6,129 nt of DNA from Gammaproteobacteria bacterium (GCA_029857655.1 JAOUGR010000131.1:1-6129), one strand, 5' to 3'; numbered from the stretch's first letter, positions 1-6,129 are shown. Numbers and translations are program-made. The notes: a model not told the origin generated them from the letters alone.

Positions 1-182
1 GTATCGACTACCCCGTATTGCTGGATGCCGGCAAGAAGGTGAGCCGCAACTATCGGGCCGACCAGCTGCCACTGATTCTGCTGATCGACCGGTATGGCGT
101 GATCCGCGCACGCCACAATGCGCTAGACGAGCGCGAGGAACGCGGCATGCTGGTACAACTGCGCGATCTCATCGATGAATAG
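1..182 (+). CDS. Thioredoxin-fold (redoxin/TlpA-like) protein, C-terminal fragment
   Basis: Only the last 59 codons are present, in the frame beginning at base 3 and ending with TAG at 180-182; the start lies before the window. The visible part reads like the second half of a thioredoxin fold: YPVLLDAGKKVSRNY, then a probable cis-proline in the segment DQLPLILLIDRYGVIR, followed by a C-terminal helix (ERGMLVQLRDLIDE). In this family the pattern 'P-V-L-L-D ... Y-x-(6)-LP-x-x-x-L-I-D-x-x-G-x-I' is typical of AhpC/TSA-redoxin and TlpA/ResA-like proteins, which reduce or oxidise thiols, usually in the periplasm when membrane-anchored or exported. The CXXC motif and any signal peptide would be upstream, so neither redox activity nor location can be confirmed. 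It is 15 bases from the next gene and probably co-transcribed. The fold call is fairly sure; the exact subfamily is not. Confidence 0.75.
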   Translation, partial: IDYPVLLDAGKKVSRNYRADQLPLILLIDRYGVIRARHNALDEREERGMLVQLRDLIDE

Positions 183-184
183 AC

Positions 185-189
185 AGGAA
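185..189 (+). promoter_or_regulatory. Ribosome binding site for the 198-743 gene
   Basis: AGGAA lies 8 bases before the ATG at 198, a normal Shine-Dalgarno spacing. It supports that start, which also places a clean signal peptide at the N terminus. It falls inside the 15-base gap after the preceding stop, which leaves no room for a separate promoter. Confidence 0.7.
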
Positions 190-197
190 CTCCCGAC

Positions 198-743
198 ATG
201 AGAGCTTGGATCAAGGCAACTGCGGTTCCCATATTGATGCTGTTGGCCCTGGCGACCGGCCGGGCAGAGGAACCGGCGCCTCCACCGGCACCGGACCGAT
301 CGGTGCTCGACGCTAAGGTTCAGGACCTGCGTCGCGAGGTTGTCGACCTCAATCGTGACCTGTTCATGCTCGAGGAGGACCTGCTGTTCCCTGCGAGCAC
401 GCAGATCGCAGTATTCGTCTCCATGGATGTCGGCACTTTCTTCGATCTCGATTCAGTCCAGGTGCGCATCGATGGCAAGGAGGTTGCCAATTACCTGTAC
501 ACGGCACGCGAGCGCGAGGCGCTCCTGCGCGGTGGCGTGCAGCGTGTATGGCTCGGCAACATGAAGGCCGGGGAGCATGAAATGGTGGCGTTCTTCACGG
601 GGCGGGGTACGCACGAGCGCGACTACAAGCGCGGCGCGACGCTGACCATCGAAAAAGGCGTCGGCGCGAGGTACGTCGAGCTGCGCATCAGCGATCGCGT
701 GCGCAAGCTGCAGCCTGAATTCGTCGTTCGCGTATGGGAGTGA
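198..743 (+). CDS. Small exported coiled-coil/beta-domain protein of unknown function
   Basis: This is a 181-residue protein. Residues 1-23 form a Sec signal peptide (MRAWIK, then a hydrophobic core PILMLLALAT, with probable cleavage after GRA), followed by a Pro-rich linker EEPAPPPAPDRS. Residues 36-62 have heptad-like leucine/valine spacing (VLDAKVQDLRREVVDLNRDL), predicting a short coiled coil. Residues 63-181 look like a beta-rich domain: LLFPASTQIAVFVSMDVG, DSVQVRIDGKEVANYLYT, GGVQRVWLGNMKAGEHEMV and a C-terminal strand QPEFVVRVWE. The 'dimeric stalk plus Ig-like domain' shape and the phrase 'KAGEHEMVAFFTGRG' suggest a structural periplasmic protein, not an enzyme. There is no cysteine, lipobox or DNA-binding helix-turn-helix. 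I recall similar proteins sitting beside paired TPR genes in Gammaproteobacteria, sometimes with misleading regulator names. Four bases separate it from the next gene, so the two are probably co-produced. The coding call is secure; the role is unknown. Confidence 0.88.
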   Translation: MRAWIKATAVPILMLLALATGRAEEPAPPPAPDRSVLDAKVQDLRREVVDLNRDLFMLEEDLLFPASTQIAVFVSMDVGTFFDLDSVQVRIDGKEVANYLYTAREREALLRGGVQRVWLGNMKAGEHEMVAFFTGRGTHERDYKRGATLTIEKGVGARYVELRISDRVRKLQPEFVVRVWE

Positions 744-750
744 TTGCTTG
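736..750 (+). promoter_or_regulatory. Ribosome binding site and TTG start of the 748-2655 gene
   Basis: GGGAG at 736-740 lies 7 bases before TTG at 748-750 and sits within the last codons of the preceding gene, just before its TGA at 741-743. The TTG opens directly into a signal peptide (AWRLIVILAALSAWA), and no in-frame ATG lies near. This favours TTG as the true start. Termination at 743 and initiation at 748 are close enough for translational coupling. A weak start codon here may set the ratio between the two products. Confidence 0.7.
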
Positions 751-2655
751 GCCTGGCGGCTGATCGTCATCCTGGCTGCGCTCTCCGCCTGGGCCGGGCC
801 CGCGGCGGGTTCTGCGCCAGTGGCGAGTGCGCCCGCACTCGGTGCGGCGCGGGAAAATACGCCGGACCCTGCGGGTTTGCCGGCCGTCAAGGTGCAGGAT
901 CTGCACTACGGCGACGTCCTGTTTTATTTCTACGGCCGCGATCATTTCGAGGCGCTGGTCCGGCTGTCCGCGTACCGGGACCAGGGGCACCTCGACCCTC
1001 ATGCGCGAGATGCAGAGCTCCTGCGTGGCGGTTTGTATCTGTCGCTCGGTCAGCACCGGGAAGCGCGCGAGATTTTCGAGCGGCTCCTTGCTGATGCGAC
1101 GACACCTGCGCCGGTTCGCGATCGCGCCTGGTTCTATCTCGGCAAGGTCCTTTATGCGAGCGGGCACTACGACCAGTCCGAGCAGGCACTTCGCGCGGTC
1201 AGCGCAGGACTGCCGATCGAGTTCGAATCGGAACGCCGGTTGCTGATCGCGCAGGGACTCATGTATCGGGAGCAGTTCGACGCGGCCATCGCGGAACTCG
1301 AAGGCTGGCAGGGCCCGGACAACTGGACTGCCTATGGAAAATTCAACCTCGGTGTGGCACTGGTGCGCGCCAATCGCATCGAGAGCGGCCACGCGATGCT
1401 CGAACAGGTCGGCATGCTGCAAACGACCGACCCCGAGCTGCTTTCATTGCGCGACAAGGCGAATCTGGCGCTTGGCTACGCATTGCTGCAGGCCGGGCGG
1501 CCGGATGCGGCACGCATTGCGTTGGATCGAGTGCGTCTGCAGGGGTCGCAGGCGAACAAGGCCTTGCTGGGCGCAGGTTGGGCGGATGCTGCCGGCGGGC
1601 ACTACCAGCAGGCGCTCGTCCCCTGGGTCGAACTTCACGGACGCGACCTGCTGGACGCCGCGGTCCAGGAATCCTATCTGGCCGTGCCATATGCCTACGC
1701 AGAACTCTCGGCGATCGGCCAGGCGGTCGGGTACTACGAACAGGCGATCGCCTCCTACGACGCCGAGCGCGTCCGGATCGACGAGTCGATTGCGTCGATC
1801 CGCGCCGGACGGCTGCTTGCCGCCGCGCTTGCTGCGGACCGCGGCGCCCGGCCGGACTGGTTTGCACAACTCAAGGCGCTGCCTGACGCGCCCGAATCAC
1901 GGTACCTCTACCACCTGCTGGCGGGTCATGAATTCCAGGAGGGGCTCAAGAACTACCGGTCACTCGAGGCGATGTCGCAGAATCTCGACGGCTGGTCGAC
2001 GAGCCTGGGTGCCTTCTCGGACATGATCGAGACACGCAAGAACGCTTTCGTCGGCAAGCTGCCCGCAGCCGACCGGCGCCTGGCATCCGTGGACGTGGCC
2101 GACATCAACCGCCGCCGCGACGAACTGCGCGCCAGGCTGGAAGCGGCCCTGCATGATCGCGACACCAGCGCGCTCGCGACCGAGCACGAGCGCCAGTGGT
2201 TATCCTTGCTGGCGGCTGTCGAGTCGGAGCTGGCTGCCCATGCAGGCGATGCGAGCTTCGACGATGCCCGCGAAAAGGCGCACCTAGCGCGCGGCGTGGT
2301 GAGCTGGAAGCTGGATGCCGCCTGGAAGGTGCGCGTCTGGCAGGCGCAGCGTGCCATGCGGGAGCTCGATGCAGTCGTCTACGACGCCCGCACGCGCCAG
2401 GCGGAGGCGGTCAAGGCCCGGCGAGGCACGCCGGAACGCACTGCCGCGCTCGCCGTGCGTGTCGACGCGGTTTCCCCGCGTGTCACCGACCTGGCACGCC
2501 GCGTCGAGGCGGCAAAGGCCGCGCAGGGCCGCCGCCTCGCCGACATTGCGATCAGCGAACTAGAAGACCAGCGCAACCGGCTGGACGAGTATTCAGTGCA
2601 GGCCCGTTATGCGATTGCGACGATCTACGATCGCGCGAGTTCGGGCGCGCCATGA
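748..2655 (+). CDS. Exported TPR protein with helical C-terminal half
   Basis: This is a 635-residue protein. Residues 1-22 are a signal peptide (AWRLIVILAALSAWAGPAAG) followed by an Ala/Pro-rich linker to about residue 45. The first recognisable block, VKVQDLHYGDVLFYFYGRD (48-64), leads into TPR-like helix pairs at about 87-117 (AELLRGGLYLSLGQHREA), 124-155, 161-190, 194-224, 234-265, 271-300 and 309-340 (with the phrase VPYAYAELSAIGQAVGYY). After a linker around 365-385 comes a long, charged, mostly alpha-helical region (about 395-630) that may form coiled coils, for example INRRRDELRARLEAALHDRD and ISELEDQRNRLDEYSVQARY. There is no cysteine and no transmembrane helix beyond the signal, so it is probably a periplasmic scaffold. 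It overlaps the next, larger TPR gene by ATGA, arguing for a joint complex. A GltE-like or other role in a gliding-type envelope machine is a guess from context; a general periplasmic TPR adaptor is the alternative. Confidence 0.9.
   Translation: MAWRLIVILAALSAWAGPAAGSAPVASAPALGAARENTPDPAGLPAVKVQDLHYGDVLFYFYGRDHFEALVRLSAYRDQGHLDPHARDAELLRGGLYLSLGQHREAREIFERLLADATTPAPVRDRAWFYLGKVLYASGHYDQSEQALRAVSAGLPIEFESERRLLIAQGLMYREQFDAAIAELEGWQGPDNWTAYGKFNLGVALVRANRIESGHAMLEQVGMLQTTDPELLSLRDKANLALGYALLQAGRPDAARIALDRVRLQGSQANKALLGAGWADAAGGHYQQALVPWVELHGRDLLDAAVQESYLAVPYAYAELSAIGQAVGYYEQAIASYDAERVRIDESIASIRAGRLLAAALAADRGARPDWFAQLKALPDAPESRYLYHLLAGHEFQEGLKNYRSLEAMSQNLDGWSTSLGAFSDMIETRKNAFVGKLPAADRRLASVDVADINRRRDELRARLEAALHDRDTSALATEHERQWLSLLAAVESELAAHAGDASFDDAREKAHLARGVVSWKLDAAWKVRVWQAQRAMRELDAVVYDARTRQAEAVKARRGTPERTAALAVRVDAVSPRVTDLARRVEAAKAAQGRRLADIAISELEDQRNRLDEYSVQARYAIATIYDRASSGAP
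2652..2655 (+). other. ATGA stop/start overlap between the two TPR genes
   Basis: The ATG of the 1052-residue gene (2652-2654) overlaps the TGA of the 635-residue gene (2653-2655). No good Shine-Dalgarno precedes it: the best is a bare GAG at 2637-2639, 12 bases away. Initiation therefore probably depends on ribosomes ending the upstream gene. The signal peptide directly after this ATG supports the start. Confidence 0.8.
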
Positions 2656-5600
2656 ATCCCAGGTGGCAATCATGCGTGGCCGGCCTTGCGATCGCAGCCT
2701 TTGCGGCTGGCGCGGGCGCGCAGACCATCGGTGATCTTCGCAAGAAGGCCGTTCCGGTCCAGACGGGCCCTGCGGCGCCCGTCGAAGCAGCAAAGGTGCG
2801 CGAAGCCTATCGGCGATTCCTGGAGCTCGATGCCGGGGACAAGGAAATGCGGGCGGAGGCACTGCGCCGGCTCGCCGACCTGGAACTCGACGCAGCCGAC
2901 GCGGAGCGCGGTGACGGGACGACGCCCGCCGCGGGCGGCGAGCAGACGCGTGCGGCAATTGTACTTTACGAGCGCCTCCTCGAGGAGGCGCCGGATCACC
3001 CGCGCATCGATTCCGTGCTTTACCAGCTCGGCCGTGCGTGGGAAGCGGAAGGAAATGTCGAGCGCGCGCTTTTGTACCTCGACCGGCTGGTCGCAAGATT
3101 CCCGGACAGCCGCCACATCGAGGAAGCACAGTTCCGCCGCGGTGAAATCCTGTTCAGTGCCCAACGCTGGCGGGAAGCGGAGCCCGCCTATGAAGCTGTC
3201 ATCCGGCGCGGCAGTGTATCGGCGTTCCAGGAACAGGCGCTCTACAAGCACGGCTGGTCGCTTTTCAAGCAGTCCCGCATTGACGAGAGTTCCGTGTCGT
3301 TCCTTGCGGTCCTGGACCGCAAGCTGCTGACCGCGCCGGGCGTCGAGATCGAGAGCCTGGACGAGCTTTCGCGCGCCGATCGTGAACTGGTGCTGGACAC
3401 GATGCGCGTCCTCGGGATCCAGTTCACGGCCAACGATCCGGCCGGCACGCTGTCAGCTGCGCTTGCGCAGCATGACTCGCCCGCCTATGGGTGGCGGCTG
3501 CATGCTTCACTGGGCGACCTGCTGGTGGAGAAGGAACGCTACACGGACGCCGCAGACACCTACCGGGCCTACGCGGCGCGACATCCGGGCGATGCGCGAT
3601 CACCGGTCCTGCAGGGACGCGCCATCGAGGCCTACCTCAAGGGTGGATTCGCCGAACTGGCGCTTGAGGGCAGGCGCGAGTACGTGGAGCTTTACGCTTT
3701 CGGCGGGCCATTCTGGGTGACCCGCACGCGCGAGAGTGCGCCGGAAGTGGTTGCGCAACTGAAGGCAAACCTGCGTGATCTTGCGCAACACGATCACGCA
3801 CTCGCGCAGAAAAGCACGAAACCGGCGGACTATCAGCAAGCCGCGCGCTGGTATCGCGAATTCCTGCGCTCCTTCCCGGACGAGCCGGACAGCGCCGAGA
3901 CCAACTACCTGCTCGCGGATTTGCTGTTCGAGAGCGGCCAGTTCGGCGATGCCGCCGTCGAATACGAGCGCACGGCTTACGAGCGGCCCACCGGCCCGCG
4001 GAGCGGCGAGGCGGCATACGCGGCCCTGGTTGCGCGCGAGCGCCACGAACAACAGCTCTCGGGTGCGGAGCGCGCTGCCTGGCACCGTGCAAGTATCGAT
4101 GCTGCCGTGCGATTTGCGACGGTGCACGCCACGCATCCGGAGGCCGGGCACATCTGGTTGCGCAGCGCGCGCCAGCAGCTGGCACTCGGCATGCACGAGC
4201 AGGCTGCGGACAGCGCGCGTCGCGCGGCCGCACACCTCCCGGCCCTCACGCCTGACGAACAGCGTGCGGCCTGGAGCATCGTTGCGGATTCGAGTTTCGA
4301 ACTGGGACGCTATGCCGATGCAGAAGCCGCCTATGTCCAGGTCCTGAGCTGGCTCGCAGCCGATACGCCGGATCGGGACGCCGTCGCCGAGCGCCTGGCG
4401 GCTTCCGTCTACAAGCAGGGCGAAGCGCGTGTCCAGGCAGGCGATTCCGCCGGCGCCGTGAACGATTTCCTGCGCGTGGCAGCCGCGGCTCCGCGCTCGA
4501 GCCTGGTCGCGAATGCCCAGCACGATGCAGCGACCCTGTTGCTGCGCGACAAGGACTGGCAGCGCGCGATCCCGATTCTGGAGGAGTTCAGGCGCGCGTA
4601 CCCGACGCATGCACTTGCACGCACAGTGCCGCGCGACCTGGCCGTGGCGTATGCGGAGACCGGGCGCCCGCGCGAGGCTGCGGCCGAACTCGAGCGGGTT
4701 GCGGATAACCCGGACGAACCCGCGGATCTTCGGCTTGCGGCATTGCTGCGGGCAGCGGAACTCTACGAGCAATCCGGCGACCGCGGCAAGTTGATCGATG
4801 TGTGGGCACGCTTCGTGGATCGTTATCCCGAGCCGCTTGACGACGCGATGTCGGCGCGCCAGAAGCTGGCCGATCTGTCGCGTGAAGCGGGAGACGACGT
4901 GGCGCGGGCAAAATGGCTGCAGGCCATTATCTCCGCGGACAGCAAGGCCGGCGGGCGCAGGACCGATTTGAGTCGCAGCCTCGCCGCGCAGGCAGCGCTG
5001 GAGCTGGCGGAGCCGCTGCGCGTCGCCTTTGAAAGCGTGCAACTCAACGCACCGCTGCCGAAATCGCTAAAGGCGAAGAGCGCGGCGATGGATGCGGCAC
5101 TGACCGCTTATCGTGCAGCAGCTGACTACGGGATCGCGACCATTGCGACCGCCGCGACTTACACGACGGCAGAAATGTACCGGCGCCTGGCGCGCGACCT
5201 CATGGCCTCGGAGCGCCCGGGCAATCTCGACACGGAAGAGCTGGAGCAGTACGAGTTGCTGCTGGAGGAACAGGCCTATCCCTTCGAGGAAAAAGCCATC
5301 GAGTTGCATGAGGCGAATGCGGCGCGCGCCGCAGTTGGCGTCTATGACGACTCGGTGCGGGCGAGCTATGCCGCACTCGCCGAACTGAAGCCGGCGCGCT
5401 ATCGCAAGGAGGAGCGGCTGCCGGTCGCTACCGGCGATCCTGCGGTAGAAGCCGCCCTGGCCGATCTCGCGGCCGGACACCCGGCCGAAGCGGAGGCCTG
5501 GCTGGCCAATGCCGCTGCGCAGCCGGCTGTACTGACCGTTCGTGGCGTCCTGTGGCGCATGCAGGGGCACATGGCGCAGGCCATGGAGGCCTACCGGGCT

Positions 5601-5810
5601 GCTCAGGCAATGGACCCGCTGGATCCGCTGCCGGTCGTCAATCTTGGCGTACTTCTTGACCTGTATCTCGGTCGCGCGACGGAAGCCCTCGCAGAATACG
5701 AGAGATATCAGGCCCTGCTGCCGGCACCGGATGCGCAGGTTGCGGGCTGGATCACGGAAGTACGGGTTCGTGCCGGGCGGGAAGAGCGGAGCGCGGAGGC
5801 AGCACCATGA
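2652..5810 (+). CDS. Large exported TPR-repeat protein (GltD/AgmU-like candidate)
   Basis: This is a 1052-residue protein. The reading frame stays open upstream to about 2196, but ATG 2652 is the true start because it opens a signal peptide (residues 1-23, LAIAAFAAGAGA, cleavage before QTIGD) and overlaps the previous stop. Cys8 lies ahead of the hydrophobic core, so this is not a lipoprotein; the mature chain has no cysteine. Residues 45-185 hold TPR-like hairpins (VLYQLGRAWEAEGNVERALL), followed by more at 281-312, 393-447 (WYREFLRSFPD, NYLLADLLFESGQFGDAAVE), 500-565, 583-652, 659-722, and a final pair at 961-1023 (GVLWRMQGHMAQAMEAYRAA). Between 340 and 395 the phrase GGPFWVTRTRESAPEVVAQL is unlike a TPR. 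Residues 800-920 form another distinctive block (ELEQYELLLEEQAYPFEEKA, then NAARAAVGVYDDSVRASYAA). The size, export and TPR content fit AgmU/GltD-type proteins of the Myxococcus gliding machine, but this is inferred. It probably acts as a periplasmic scaffold. Confidence 0.92.
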   Translation: MNPRWQSCVAGLAIAAFAAGAGAQTIGDLRKKAVPVQTGPAAPVEAAKVREAYRRFLELDAGDKEMRAEALRRLADLELDAADAERGDGTTPAAGGEQTRAAIVLYERLLEEAPDHPRIDSVLYQLGRAWEAEGNVERALLYLDRLVARFPDSRHIEEAQFRRGEILFSAQRWREAEPAYEAVIRRGSVSAFQEQALYKHGWSLFKQSRIDESSVSFLAVLDRKLLTAPGVEIESLDELSRADRELVLDTMRVLGIQFTANDPAGTLSAALAQHDSPAYGWRLHASLGDLLVEKERYTDAADTYRAYAARHPGDARSPVLQGRAIEAYLKGGFAELALEGRREYVELYAFGGPFWVTRTRESAPEVVAQLKANLRDLAQHDHALAQKSTKPADYQQAARWYREFLRSFPDEPDSAETNYLLADLLFESGQFGDAAVEYERTAYERPTGPRSGEAAYAALVARERHEQQLSGAERAAWHRASIDAAVRFATVHATHPEAGHIWLRSARQQLALGMHEQAADSARRAAAHLPALTPDEQRAAWSIVADSSFELGRYADAEAAYVQVLSWLAADTPDRDAVAERLAASVYKQGEARVQAGDSAGAVNDFLRVAAAAPRSSLVANAQHDAATLLLRDKDWQRAIPILEEFRRAYPTHALARTVPRDLAVAYAETGRPREAAAELERVADNPDEPADLRLAALLRAAELYEQSGDRGKLIDVWARFVDRYPEPLDDAMSARQKLADLSREAGDDVARAKWLQAIISADSKAGGRRTDLSRSLAAQAALELAEPLRVAFESVQLNAPLPKSLKAKSAAMDAALTAYRAAADYGIATIATAATYTTAEMYRRLARDLMASERPGNLDTEELEQYELLLEEQAYPFEEKAIELHEANAARAAVGVYDDSVRASYAALAELKPARYRKEERLPVATGDPAVEAALADLAAGHPAEAEAWLANAAAQPAVLTVRGVLWRMQGHMAQAMEAYRAAQAMDPLDPLPVVNLGVLLDLYLGRATEALAEYERYQALLPAPDAQVAGWITEVRVRAGREERSAEAAP
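5795..5810 (+). promoter_or_regulatory. Strong ribosome binding site and ATGA overlap for the last gene
   Basis: GGAGG at 5795-5799 stands 7 bases before ATG 5807-5809, which overlaps the TGA at 5808-5810 of the preceding gene. Unlike the overlap at 2652, this junction has a near-ideal Shine-Dalgarno. The last gene can therefore be initiated efficiently on its own as well as by coupling. Confidence 0.8.
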
Positions 5811-6129
5811 ATCGGTGGGTATTTGTCGCGATGCTGCTGCTGTCGGGCTCTGTGATGGCGCAGGAGCCCGAGCAGAAGCCAGTCGAGGCGCCGGCCGAAC
5901 CGGCGACACGGGCAACGCGATTCAGTACGGTCGACCGGCTAGAACTCGAGACAACCTCGATTACCGGCAACCGCGAACTGCCGAAAGTGATGTATATCGT
6001 GCCGTGGAAAAAGGCCGATCTCGGCGATCTGTCCGGCAAGCCGGCCCGATCGCTGATCGATGAAGTGCTGGCGCCGGTGGATCGGGACGTGTTCCGGCGC
6101 GAGGTGAGTTACTACGAAGCTATGACGGC
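5807..6129 (+). CDS. Exported protein of unknown function, N-terminal part (runs off the window)
   Basis: The first 107 codons are present and the frame is open to the window end. Residues 1-18 form a signal peptide (NRWVFVAMLLLSGSVMA, cleavage before QE), followed by a Pro/Glu/Ala-rich linker (about 19-37). Residues 41-105 form a compact block: VDRLELETTSITGNRELPKV, MYIVPWKKADLGDLSGKP and PVDRDVFRREVSYYE. I recall this type of block, with 'TGNRELPKVMYIVPWKK' and 'APVDRDVFRREVSYYE', from small exported proteins next to TPR and TolQ/TolR-like genes in Gammaproteobacteria, but I cannot name a family with certainty. There is no lipobox and no cysteine so far. Full length is unknown. As the third exported partner after two TPR scaffolds, it is probably part of the same periplasmic assembly. 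The coding call is firm; the function is not. Confidence 0.85.
   Translation, partial: MNRWVFVAMLLLSGSVMAQEPEQKPVEAPAEPATRATRFSTVDRLELETTSITGNRELPKVMYIVPWKKADLGDLSGKPARSLIDEVLAPVDRDVFRREVSYYEAMT

Larger units (their letters stand above)
1..6129 (+). other. Single co-directional operon segment
   Basis: Five genes run in the same direction with junctions of +15, +4, -4 and -4 bases. No gap is large enough for a promoter plus leader, and no hairpin followed by a T-run is seen at any junction. Both ends of the window fall inside genes, so the operon extends in both directions and its promoter and terminator lie outside. Confidence 0.85.

Noticed and set aside
183..197. A promoter or terminator between the thioredoxin-like gene and the next gene
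   Set aside because: The gap is 15 bases and is filled by the Shine-Dalgarno; no -10/-35 pair or hairpin with a T-run is visible.
314..913. A similar phrase, KVQDL, near the start of both the 181- and 635-residue mature proteins, suggesting a shared targeting or docking motif
   Set aside because: Only five residues match, and the following residues (RREVVDL versus HYGDVLF) differ in character; coincidence is more likely.
688..1422. A 244-residue open frame on the minus strand
   Set aside because: It overlaps two well-supported + strand genes with signal peptides and ribosome binding sites, and shows no recognisable protein features.
2196..2651. An N-terminal extension of the large TPR protein, giving about 1204 residues from an upstream in-frame start
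   Set aside because: It would overlap the 635-residue gene by about 460 bases, the extra residues are Arg/Gly/Cys-rich nonsense typical of a shifted GC-rich frame, and a clear signal peptide begins at ATG 2652 with an ATGA overlap.
2652..2720. A lipoprotein signal at Cys8 of the large TPR protein
   Set aside because: The cysteine precedes the hydrophobic core and no [LVI]-[AST]-[GA]-C pattern surrounds it; a signal peptidase I site after GAGA fits better.
3600..5042. A 480-residue open frame on the minus strand
   Set aside because: It is fully inside the large TPR gene. Its translation is rich in Arg, Cys and His without domains, as expected from the antisense of GC-rich coding DNA with few stops.
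5067..5915. A 282-residue minus-strand open frame spanning the last gene junction
   Set aside because: It covers the junction of two coupled + strand genes and has low-complexity, Arg/Pro-rich composition at its start; it is an antisense shadow.

Overview
This 6.1 kb window is GC-rich and fully coding. Five genes lie head to tail on the + strand, with gaps of 15 and 4 bases followed by two 4-base ATGA stop/start overlaps. It looks like the interior of one operon on a proteobacterial chromosome. The base composition and the style of the TPR proteins suggest a gammaproteobacterium (Xanthomonadales-like or a related environmental lineage), but no taxonomic marker gene is present. I see no RNA genes, mobile elements, CRISPR arrays, terminators or internal promoters, and no gene-free stretch longer than 15 bases.

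Layout: (1) 1-182 is the C-terminal end of a thioredoxin-fold (redoxin/TlpA-like) protein whose active site lies upstream. (2) 198-743 is a 181-residue exported protein with a short coiled coil followed by a probable beta-rich domain; its function is unknown. (3) 748-2655 is a 635-residue exported protein with TPR-like repeats, a TTG start and a long helical C-terminal half. (4) 2652-5810 is a 1052-residue exported protein made of many TPR-like helical hairpins, with a distinctive non-TPR block near residues 800-920. (5) 5807-6129 is the start of another exported protein, cut off by the window end, with a well-defined sequence block after its signal peptide.

The four complete or 5'-complete exported proteins carry Sec signal peptides without a lipobox, so the operon appears to build something in the periplasm. 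Their mature parts contain no cysteine at all, which suggests the thioredoxin-like neighbour does not act on them through disulfides. Tightly coupled large periplasmic TPR proteins plus small exported partners resemble the periplasmic core of the Glt/Agl gliding and Nfs spore-coat machineries of Myxococcus, for which simpler relatives have been described in Gammaproteobacteria. That assignment is inference. The expected TolQ/ExbB- and TolR/ExbD-type motor genes are not in the window and would have to lie next to it, most likely downstream.
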